NCBI GenBank assembly: GCA_964543485.1
Contig: CAZIYI010000009.1
Location: 1 to 18,050 of the forward strand
DNA: 18,050 nt
Reading direction: 5' to 3'
From: UBA2259 sp964543485
GTDB lineage: Bacteria; Patescibacteriota; Dojkabacteria; SC72
Shown here: positions 12,646 through 18,050 of the stretch, piece after piece
Numbering within the stretch: the stretch's first letter is position 1
How the letters are laid out: each line of letters begins with the position of its first letter
Translations under genes and position numbers: made by a program
Notes under the pieces: model-generated
The model's input: the letters and a program-made list of their open reading frames with translations, nothing else
Databases searched by the model: none
Told to the model about the DNA's origin: nothing

Positions 12646-13524
12646 GTGGACAATATTAACAATAATAACGTATTGGGTGATAATCAAAATAGTAATCCAA
12701 TACAAAATAATAATGATATGAACAGTGGTAATATGCCTGTTCAAAGTAATGATTACAATTCAATCCAACCACCAATACCTCCTCAGGTAGATGATATGGT
12801 ATCAAATTTAACGAGTATGCCATCTGCTCCTGTAAGTTCGGCTCCTGTTGAGGAGTTTCCTTCTTTGGGTGATATGAATACAATGGGAAGTACCCCTAGT
12901 ATAGATTCAACACCACAAAGTGTCCCATCTGTAGATGCAATGGGTACTCCACTTGGACAAACTACATCTCCAGTTGTAGAGAGTACAGTACCTTCTCCTG
13001 ATATGAGTATTCCAGATTTCTCAAATTCACAACCAATGAATACTTTAGAATCTACACCAGCAACACAACAGAGTGTTCCTTCCTTTGAACCAACACCACC
13101 TGTAGTGGAATCAACTCCACCCGTAATGGAATCAACTCCACCTGTGATGGAATCAACTCCACCTGTGATGGAATCAACTCCACCCACTATGGATTCTCTA
13201 CCTCAAACATCTCCCTTAGAGAGTGCACCTGCCTTTCCTACACCTCCTTCATTTGAATCCGCATCTCAAATGGAGACTCCTGTTTCTGTAGATACTCCTA
13301 TTCCTGATCAAAATCTGAGTGAACCAATATCATCTTTTGTTCCTGATACTCCAGTTGTTCCTGTAGTAGAGCAGAAGGGTGAAGAAGTTATTAGTACCTT
13401 AGGAGAGAATCAAGAAGCCCCAAAGAGTGGTAAAGGTGGTACTGCTGTAGTTATAGTTTTGGTAGTAATTATACTTGCCTTGCTTGGTGCAATTGGATAT
13501 TTTGCTTTAAAAATATTTGGATAA
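12646..13524 (+). CDS. Pro/Ser/Thr-rich protein with tandem repeats and C-terminal membrane anchor
   Basis: The 292-residue product is low-complexity: an Asn-rich opening (residues 1-45), a long disordered Pro/Ser/Thr/Glu region, four PPVxEST repeats at 151-178 and a degenerate fifth, then one hydrophobic segment at about 266-287 ending the protein. That is a tail anchor or C-terminal membrane segment after an unstructured stalk. I cannot assign a function. The start is GTG; the first in-frame ATG is 24 codons later. It lies 39 bp after capA on the same strand, probably co-transcribed, which suggests an envelope role. Whether the stalk is outside or in the cytoplasm cannot be told, since there is no signal peptide. 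A long antisense frame (12783-13187) is a shadow of the repeats. Confidence 0.78.
   Translation: MDNINNNNVLGDNQNSNPIQNNNDMNSGNMPVQSNDYNSIQPPIPPQVDDMVSNLTSMPSAPVSSAPVEEFPSLGDMNTMGSTPSIDSTPQSVPSVDAMGTPLGQTTSPVVESTVPSPDMSIPDFSNSQPMNTLESTPATQQSVPSFEPTPPVVESTPPVMESTPPVMESTPPVMESTPPTMDSLPQTSPLESAPAFPTPPSFESASQMETPVSVDTPIPDQNLSEPISSFVPDTPVVPVVEQKGEEVISTLGENQEAPKSGKGGTAVVIVLVVIILALLGAIGYFALKIFG
13096..13200 (+). repeat. 21-bp tandem repeat coding for PPVxEST
   Basis: Four near-identical 21-bp units run from 13096 to 13179, the last two identical, and a fifth degenerate unit fills 13180-13200. The unit is CCACCTGTGATGGAATCAAC plus T. Because 21 is a multiple of three, copy-number change would lengthen or shorten the stalk without breaking the frame. 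Confidence 0.95.
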
Positions 13525-13539
13525 TCTAACTATTTAGAT
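13524..13539. terminator. weak hairpin at a convergent gene junction
   Basis: ATCTAA (13524-13529) and TTAGAT (13534-13539) form a perfect 6-bp stem with the loop CTAT, spanning the 5-bp gap between the stops of the Pro-rich gene and the superoxide reductase gene. It is AT-rich and has no T-run on either side, so it is at best a weak bidirectional terminator. Confidence 0.3.
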
Positions 13540-13913
13540 ACCCATACTCCATGTAGATTACAGTACTCTCTTGCTGATATCGTATTATATTCTTCTGGTA
13601 AACTAAATTCTGCTTGAGGAGCATCATTTGGTTTTAGATATTTTGTTTGTACAGTATCATCGACCATTAACTGAATAAATTCAATATGATGTGAATCTTC
13701 CATAGGATGAGGAATATCTCCTGCACTTACTTTCGCTATATTTTCATCTATTGATATTACGGGGACATGTTTTTCTTGTCCTTCATCAGAATCTCTTTCA
13801 ACTAATTCATCCATATCTTTACCACAGCAAACTAATGTTCCAATACCTTCGTGTAATACTTCAACTATATTTCCACATATTGAACATTTATATATTTTTT
13901 CCTTTTTAGCCAT
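13530..13913 (-). CDS. dfx: desulfoferrodoxin (class I superoxide reductase)
   Basis: The 127-residue protein has the two expected domains. The N-terminal desulforedoxin centre is C10-x2-C13 with C29-C30. The C-terminal superoxide-reductase iron site has ligands H49, H69, H75, C118 and H121, preceded by E47-K48, the pair known to act in catalysis; the residue numbers agree almost exactly with the Desulfoarculus baarsii enzyme. It reduces superoxide to hydrogen peroxide in the cytosol without making oxygen, using electrons from rubredoxin-like carriers, and is typical of anaerobes and microaerophiles. No rubredoxin is visible nearby, so the electron donor is not in the window. It stands alone: convergent with the Pro-rich gene and with a 111-bp AT-rich region upstream. 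The symbol follows family usage. Confidence 0.93.
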   Translation of the reverse strand: MAKKEKIYKCSICGNIVEVLHEGIGTLVCCGKDMDELVERDSDEGQEKHVPVISIDENIAKVSAGDIPHPMEDSHHIEFIQLMVDDTVQTKYLKPNDAPQAEFSLPEEYNTISAREYCNLHGVWVSK

Positions 13914-14024
13914 ATTTATATTTTTTAAAGTTATATATTTTTAATATATCATATATGTTAAGTACTATGTTAAATATATTATTTTTAATATAATAGGAGA
14001 AGTTAAGATATAAATGAGATTATA
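13914..14024. other. very AT-rich intergenic region between dfx and the 232-residue gene
   Basis: The 111-bp region has almost no G or C and many TATAAT-like words on both strands, so single promoters cannot be picked out. It holds AGGAGA at 13995-14000, the ATG of an 8-codon frame at 14014-14040, and TATAAA at 14009-14014. It presumably carries divergent promoters for dfx and the gene at 14025. Confidence 0.45.
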
Positions 14025-14723
14025 TTGGAGCAGTATATAAATGGTGGTTATGAACTAAATCCAGATCTTTTTTTAGAAGGTAATTTAAAAAATGTTTCAA
14101 CTGAATTAATAAATTTTGTTGAGAGAAAAATTGATACTGTAGATAAAGAGTGGTTTAAAAATTACTATATTGGCCATTTAATAGATATTGATGCTGTATT
14201 AAATTATCAAGAAGATATTCATTGTATATCTCAAGGTCTTGTTTCTGAGTTGTTTTTTTACAATGCATGTAAAGAAGTAGGAATAGATTGCGAACCCTCA
14301 ACTGGTAATAATGATATCTTTGGTATAGATTTTAGAATTCAAGATGAAAAAGAAGCTAGAGTATTTGGTATTACTACAAATACTAGTGAAACGAATATGA
14401 GAAGACGTATTTCTGAGGGAAATTTTCCAGTTCTTTTTGTAGATTGGATTGATAGGAAATACAGGATGTCATATTTTGAAAAATTTCTTAAGTATGGGGT
14501 ATTTAACGGTGATGTGTTTCTAGGAGAAGTAATTAATATGAATGAAGAGATTCTTTCTAAATTAGAAAATGATATAGAGGTGCAAGATAGGAACAGGGGA
14601 AGAAATAAAGATTTGAATTTTCCAAAGGGTGGTATTCAATACTACAATAATTATAAAAATACTCTTAATCTATTAAAAAGAAATCTAATAAAATCTAATC
14701 ATCGATTCCCATCTGTTGTTTAG
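14025..14723 (+). CDS. hypothetical protein, possible degenerate PD-(D/E)XK nuclease fold
   Basis: I do not recognise the family of this 232-residue soluble protein. Residues 70-145 resemble a restriction-endonuclease-like core: a helix with E75 (GLVSELFFYNACKEVG), then NNDIFGIDFRI with D102, a strand at about 111-117 (ARVFGIT) where an E-x-K or Q-x-K pair is expected but reads G-I-T, and the strand FPVLFVDW at 134-141. If the fold is right, the catalytic Lys is missing and activity is doubtful. The C-terminus is basic. The start is taken as TTG at 14025; no in-frame ATG lies near. An 8-codon ATG frame at 14014-14040, behind AGGAGA, overlaps this start in another frame. It ends 29 bp inside typA. 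No methyltransferase is nearby. Confidence 0.65.
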   Translation: MEQYINGGYELNPDLFLEGNLKNVSTELINFVERKIDTVDKEWFKNYYIGHLIDIDAVLNYQEDIHCISQGLVSELFFYNACKEVGIDCEPSTGNNDIFGIDFRIQDEKEARVFGITTNTSETNMRRRISEGNFPVLFVDWIDRKYRMSYFEKFLKYGVFNGDVFLGEVINMNEEILSKLENDIEVQDRNRGRNKDLNFPKGGIQYYNNYKNTLNLLKRNLIKSNHRFPSVV

Positions 14724-16578
14724 CAAAGGCAGTTAGATTCTTTCTTTTAGACCATACTCTTTCTGTATCTGTAAGAAGCTTTTTTCTTAGTCTAATATTT
14801 TTAGGTGTAATCTCTATCAGCTCATCTTCGTTGATAAATGAAAGGGCGTATTCGATAGTGAGTGGTATTGTTGATTTAAGGTTAACTAATGTTAATTCAC
14901 TTCTTAACATTCTTACGTTAGTTTTATGTCTTGCTTTACAAGGATTAACAACTAAGTCCTGTTCATGATTATTTATTCCAATGATCATACCCTGGTACAC
15001 CTGTTCAGATGGTCCTACAAAAAGTTGTCCTCTATCTTGTATAGTGGTTAGAGAAAATCCAAGTGTAGTACCTGTATCTTGTGAAATTATTACCCCTTTT
15101 CTAAAGAGTGGTGGGTGGAGTTCGTAGAGTACATATTCTGTAACAAAGCTGTTAGTTACTGCAGTACCTTTAGTTGCATTCATTAGTACCCTATGTAGTC
15201 CAATTAGGTTTCTAGTAAGTATTTTGTATGTAAATCTTGTTTGTAATCCCTCTGAATCAATATTTATCAACTCTCCTTTTCTGTTACTTACCTCTTCTGT
15301 AACAGTGCTTAGATATTCTGTAGGGCAATCTATTACTAGCTCTTCTATCGGTTCAAACATTTTACCTTCTTTTTCAATTAGAACTACCTCAGGTTTGCTT
15401 AATTGAAATTCGTATCCTTCTCTTCTTAACTGTTCAACTAGTATTGCAAGTTGTAATTCTCCTCTTCCTGCAACAGAGTAGGAAGATCCAGATATTTTAG
15501 ATATTTGTAAACCTATATTTAAATCTTTCTCTTGTTCTAATCTTTGTTCTAATTGTTTAGCAGTAACATACTTACCTTCTTTTCCAGATAGTGGGGATGT
15601 ATTTGCTTCAAATTTTACTCTTACTGCTGGTGGTGTAATATGTATGTTCTCAAGCTGCTCTGGAGTACCTAGGGCGCATAGTGTTGCTCCAATGGCAGTA
15701 GAATCTATCCCTGCTATTGCAACTATCTCTCCTGATTGTGCACTTTCAACACTAACCCATTGTAAACCTTCTTTAACAAACAGCTCTCTTACTCTTCCCT
15801 GTATTTTATTTTCTTTATCTAGAAGTATTACAGGGTCATTCTTTTTAACTGTTCCTCTATTTATCTTTCCTATTAAATATCTTCCAAGGTGGGAGTCGTA
15901 TTCTAATGATGTTATTTGCATTTGAAATGGTTCATTTTCATTTCCCTTAGGTGCGGGAGCGTATTCAATGATTTCATCTAAAAGTGGAGAGAGATCTCCT
16001 GGGGTTTGACTCAAATCTTCTGTGGGTAGTTCTTTCCATATTTTTCCTTCACGGGCTACTGCGTAGTATGTAGGGAAGTCTAATTGATCTGTATTAGTAG
16101 CTAGTGTTAAGAAAAGGTCTTGTACTTTCTCTATGGTTCTATTTACATTCGCTAATTTCTTATCTATCTTATTTACCAATACTATTGGTTTTAGATTCAT
16201 TTCAAGAGCTTTTTTAAGTACAAACTTAGTTTGAGGCATTACCCCTTCTTGAGCGTCAACTAGTAGTAAGCATGAGTCTGCCATGTTTAAGGTTCTTTCT
16301 ACCTCTCCTCCAAAATCAGAGTGTCCTGGTGTATCTATGATGTTTATCTTGTATCCTTTGTATCTTACAGATATATTCTTTGCCTTAATTGTAATTCCTT
16401 TCTCTTTTTCTAGATCTCCACTGTCAAGTATCTGTGTTTGTGACATCTCTTCCTCATTTTCTCTAAAGAGGTGTGTTTGTTTCATAAAGCAATCAACTAG
16501 GGTTGTTTTACCATGGTCTACATGGGCAATGATTGCAATATTTCTTATATTTTCTTTATTTACAGGAGTATATTCCAT
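14695..16578 (-). CDS. typA: ribosome-associated GTPase TypA/BipA
   Basis: The 627-residue translational GTPase has G1 AHVDHGKT (18-25), the switch-I region EKGITI (58-64), G3 DTPGH (82-86) and G4 NKID (136-139), followed by the EF-G-like beta-barrel and domains III and V and the TypA-specific C-terminal domain; length fits the family (about 610-620). It binds the 70S ribosome in a GTP-dependent way and is needed for assembly or growth in the cold and under stress. I choose the ATG at 16578 (MEYTPVNKENIRN, the family's usual opening) over a GTG seven codons upstream, because the extra residues are not part of the family and TAGAAT lies 11 nt before this ATG. The end overlaps the opposing hypothetical gene by 29 bp. 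No Shine-Dalgarno site is seen. Confidence 0.95.
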   Translation of the reverse strand: MEYTPVNKENIRNIAIIAHVDHGKTTLVDCFMKQTHLFRENEEEMSQTQILDSGDLEKEKGITIKAKNISVRYKGYKINIIDTPGHSDFGGEVERTLNMADSCLLLVDAQEGVMPQTKFVLKKALEMNLKPIVLVNKIDKKLANVNRTIEKVQDLFLTLATNTDQLDFPTYYAVAREGKIWKELPTEDLSQTPGDLSPLLDEIIEYAPAPKGNENEPFQMQITSLEYDSHLGRYLIGKINRGTVKKNDPVILLDKENKIQGRVRELFVKEGLQWVSVESAQSGEIVAIAGIDSTAIGATLCALGTPEQLENIHITPPAVRVKFEANTSPLSGKEGKYVTAKQLEQRLEQEKDLNIGLQISKISGSSYSVAGRGELQLAILVEQLRREGYEFQLSKPEVVLIEKEGKMFEPIEELVIDCPTEYLSTVTEEVSNRKGELINIDSEGLQTRFTYKILTRNLIGLHRVLMNATKGTAVTNSFVTEYVLYELHPPLFRKGVIISQDTGTTLGFSLTTIQDRGQLFVGPSEQVYQGMIIGINNHEQDLVVNPCKARHKTNVRMLRSELTLVNLKSTIPLTIEYALSFINEDELIEITPKNIRLRKKLLTDTERVWSKRKNLTAFAKQQMGIDD

Positions 16579-16631
16579 AACAAATGGATATTCTATCACA
16601 AAAAGAGTGTTTTACCTATTTGTAGATATAT

Positions 16632-16961
16632 TTAAAGTGTATTTATATATGCGTAAATGGAGTAAAAAAGAAGGAGAAAGAGGAATGCAAAGGATATAGA
16701 TATTAGTATTTTTATCTTTATTCGTTTCTTAAAAACAAAAGAGTAGAGAAAGAAAAGTATAGAGTAGATGATATATATGAGTAGAAGTATTACACTTATT
16801 GTAGATATTTTATCTAACATACTTTCAATACTTCCGTAAGTTTTTTCAGAGAGTGTGTCTTTGAGTATGTTTAAATGTTTTTCAATTGGGGTATATACAA
16901 GATTAAAGATACTTGATATGAGTGGGGTTTTAGAGAGAAGCATAAATATTTTTTCTAACAT
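16632..16961 (-). CDS. small two-helix membrane protein
   Basis: This 109-residue protein of unknown family has an N-terminal region that looks amphipathic (1-50) and two membrane helices at about 52-77 and 84-106, joined by a basic loop (FKKRIKIK), which by the positive-inside rule puts that loop in the cytoplasm and both ends outside. Its stop is 53 bp upstream of the typA ATG on the same strand, so it may be co-transcribed with typA. TACAAT lies 5 nt before the ATG, a leaderless-type start. It is divergent from the SdpI-family gene with 63 bp between the starts, and both are small membrane proteins. An overlapping rightward frame (16283-16699) is antisense to typA. Confidence 0.68.
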   Translation of the reverse strand: MLEKIFMLLSKTPLISSIFNLVYTPIEKHLNILKDTLSEKTYGSIESMLDKISTISVILLLIYIIYSILFFLYSFVFKKRIKIKILISISFAFLFLLLFYSIYAYINTL

Positions 16962-17009
16962 ATTTTATTGTATGTATATTTAGAACTTAATGCAAATGTG
17001 TTTAGTATA

Positions 17010-17018
17010 TGGGATAAT
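17010..17018 (+). promoter_or_regulatory. extended -10 of the SdpI-family gene
   Basis: TGG at 17010-17012 followed by GATAAT at 17013-17018 is an extended -10 element, and the chosen ATG begins 6 nt later at 17025. That spacing fits a leaderless start and decides against the upstream ATG at 16968. The GGGGG between them could also act as a weak ribosome site. Confidence 0.55.
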
Positions 17019-17024
17019 GGGGGT

Positions 17025-17660
17025 ATGAAAAAACACTTAATACCTATATTAACAATATCCCTATCTATTCTTGTATCTATATTCTTTTTTAGATATCTTC
17101 CAGATAGTATGGCTTCTCATTGGAATGCACAGGGTGTAGTAGATGGTTATACTTCTAGATTGTTTAATGTTTTGTTTTTTCCATTGATAAATGTATTTCT
17201 TTTTCTTTTGTTTAAATATATTCCTAAGATTGATCCTAAGTGGAAGAGTATTTTAGTTTTTGAGGATAAGTTTAATTTGTTTGTGTCCTCTATGTTGATA
17301 TTTATGGTACTTTTACAATTAGAGGTATATTTATGGAATATTGGTATTATTATTCCTATTGCTGTTGTTATGCCTATTCTAATGGGGGGGTTGTTTATAG
17401 TGGTTTCTATACTACTTAAAGATGCTAAGCAAAACTATACCATTGGTATTAGAACTCCTTGGACACTGCATAGCGAGAGCGTATGGGACAAGACACATGC
17501 ACTGGGTGCTAAGTTGTTTTTAGCTAGTGGTATATTATCAATTGTATCTGTTTTAGTTCCTAAATACTCATTTCTTTTTGTAATTGGTTCTGTGATACTT
17601 TCAACAGTAATACTGTTTGTATATTCCTATGTAGAGTTTAAGAGAGAGGAATCTAAGTAG
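17025..17660 (+). CDS. SdpI-family membrane protein
   Basis: The 211-residue protein combines the N-terminal DUF1648 pattern (LPDSMASHWNAQGVVDGYTSR, residues 25-45) with the C-terminal SdpI motif IGIRTPWTLHSESVWDKTHALGAKLF (about 140-165). About six membrane helices are seen, at roughly 5-23, 47-65, 88-106, 108-130, 161-180 and 183-203. In Bacillus, SdpI protects against the SdpC toxin and signals through SdpR; most homologues have no toxin nearby and their role is unknown. No SdpC, SdpA or SdpR is present here, so an immunity role is not supported. I start at MKKHLIPIL because an extended -10 lies 6 nt upstream; the ATG at 16968 would add 19 residues that are not family-like. The end overlaps the opposite gene by 8 bp. 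Confidence 0.85.
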   Translation: MKKHLIPILTISLSILVSIFFFRYLPDSMASHWNAQGVVDGYTSRLFNVLFFPLINVFLFLLFKYIPKIDPKWKSILVFEDKFNLFVSSMLIFMVLLQLEVYLWNIGIIIPIAVVMPILMGGLFIVVSILLKDAKQNYTIGIRTPWTLHSESVWDKTHALGAKLFLASGILSIVSVLVPKYSFLFVIGSVILSTVILFVYSYVEFKREESK

Positions 17661-18050
17661 GTGTGTTTTCTAATTCTTTTCCCATTAGATATATGTGATA
17701 CATGTATTCTGGTACTTCATATATTTCATCATATTCATCTGTTTTAGGCCATTGTAATTGTATATTTAAATTTTCTAATGTTTTTTGTATATTAACACCC
17801 TGTCCTTCAGGATTTTTAATTAGTTTGTATTCTGGATACTGTTCTTTAATATTACTCCAATGCTCATTTAGAGTTCCTTTAAGATGGTTTTGCCAATGTC
17901 TTTGATTAGATAGCTCTCTTAACGACCAATCAGGATGTTCTTGTTGTTTAAGAGAGATGTAGTAGGAGAAGGGGAATTTAAGTAAGAGCATATTTATATA
18001 TTCTAGATCATACTGTTGGGATATGTGTAATATATGTGGTGGGCATCCTT
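17653..18050 (-). CDS. hypothetical protein, 5' end beyond the window
   Basis: The leftward frame is open from the right edge to TAG near 17653, giving at least 132 residues. The ATG at 17991 is internal: the frame continues upstream without a stop into GCPPHILHISQQYDLEYIN, which has the same character as the rest, so the start is probably outside the window. The product is soluble, rich in Gln, Tyr, Trp and charged residues, with helical segments (DLEYINMLLLKFPFSYYISL, HPDWSLRELSNQRHWQNHL) and an acidic tail (TDEYDEIYEVPEY). No family is recognised. Its opening loosely recalls phage or tail-assembly accessory proteins, which is only a weak impression. It meets the SdpI-family gene tail to tail with an 8-bp overlap. 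Confidence 0.6.
   Translation of the reverse strand, partial: GCPPHILHISQQYDLEYINMLLLKFPFSYYISLKQQEHPDWSLRELSNQRHWQNHLKGTLNEHWSNIKEQYPEYKLIKNPEGQGVNIQKTLENLNIQLQWPKTDEYDEIYEVPEYMYHIYLMGKELENTPT

Noticed and set aside
12783..13187. Leftward Gly/Ser-rich repeat protein (GGVDSIT)n
   Set aside because: It is the antisense reading of the Pro-rich gene's 21-bp repeats and has no start signals of its own.
13096..13200. CRISPR-like array
   Set aside because: The units are contiguous, 21 bp, coding and in-frame, with no spacers and no cas genes.
16579..16599. GTG start of typA seven codons upstream
   Set aside because: The added residues are not part of the family's N-terminus and a promoter-like TAGAAT lies within that stretch.
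16283..16699. Rightward hydrophobic 138-residue frame
   Set aside because: It lies mostly antisense to the conserved GTPase domain of typA.
16968..17024. Upstream ATG of the SdpI-family gene
   Set aside because: The 19 extra residues are not family-like and cover the extended -10 element that fits the later ATG.
17025..17660. Toxin-immunity (Sdp cannibalism) locus
   Set aside because: No SdpA, SdpB, SdpC or SdpR homologue is adjacent; the family alone does not show an immunity role.
1..18050. Recoded TGA (Gly or Trp), as in some candidate phyla
   Set aside because: capA ends at TGA at its expected length, and conserved Trp and Gly positions use TGG and GGN codons.

Overview
The window is strongly AT-rich (about one third G+C by eye) and gene-dense, and it uses the standard code: TGA ends the CapA-family gene and Trp is TGG. 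The gene set is a single-contig bacterial chromosome: type-2-like isoleucyl-tRNA synthetase, TypA, CarD-like regulator, YvcK/CofD-like protein, M3 oligoendopeptidase, desulfoferrodoxin, small wall-lytic enzyme, PspC and LiaF-like membrane proteins. Low G+C, very compact layout, small single-domain envelope proteins, a superoxide reductase and near absence of Shine-Dalgarno sites would suit an anaerobic Candidate Phyla Radiation (Patescibacteria) genome or a low-GC Firmicutes-like or Chloroflexi-like lineage. The placement is an inference from the gene repertoire, not a phylogeny.

Layout. A tRNA-Gln(CTG), missing only its first base, opens the window, followed by a small leftward hypothetical gene. 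At 452-3082 lies a rightward four-gene envelope cluster: PspC, a toast-rack membrane protein, a LiaF-like protein and an unknown 193-residue protein. Leftward pepF meets it tail to tail. pepF and ileS diverge from a 262-bp interval that holds two facing TATAAT boxes and a clear T-box riboswitch with an intrinsic terminator in front of ileS. Then come leftward CarD, rightward yvcK, leftward FkbM methyltransferase and a wall-lytic enzyme, rightward CapA plus a Pro/Ser/Thr-rich tail-anchored protein with a 21-bp tandem repeat, leftward superoxide reductase, a rightward possible nuclease-fold protein, leftward typA and a two-helix membrane protein, rightward SdpI-family protein, and a leftward gene cut by the right edge.

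Two global patterns stand out. First, most upstream regions lack a Shine-Dalgarno site and instead carry a -10-like hexamer only 5-7 nt before the start codon (pepF, yvcK, fkbM, sdpI, the 109-residue membrane protein, capA, and even ileS behind its T-box), which points to widespread leaderless mRNAs. The lytic-enzyme gene is the exception, with a good AGAAAGGA site. Second, all six convergent gene pairs abut or overlap at their tails (overlaps of 35, 27, 30, 29 and 8 bp, and one 5-bp gap), with almost no recognisable intrinsic terminators.

Functionally the window mixes translation and its control (tRNA-Gln, T-box, IleRS, TypA) with envelope upkeep and stress genes (PspC/LiaF-like, YvcK, lytic enzyme, CapA, SdpI-like, FkbM) and oxygen defence (desulfoferrodoxin). 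I see no mobile element, CRISPR array or prophage. The best candidates for something under-described are the compact T-box, the leaderless pattern, the LiaF-like cluster with its unknown fourth gene, and the 232-residue possible degenerate nuclease.
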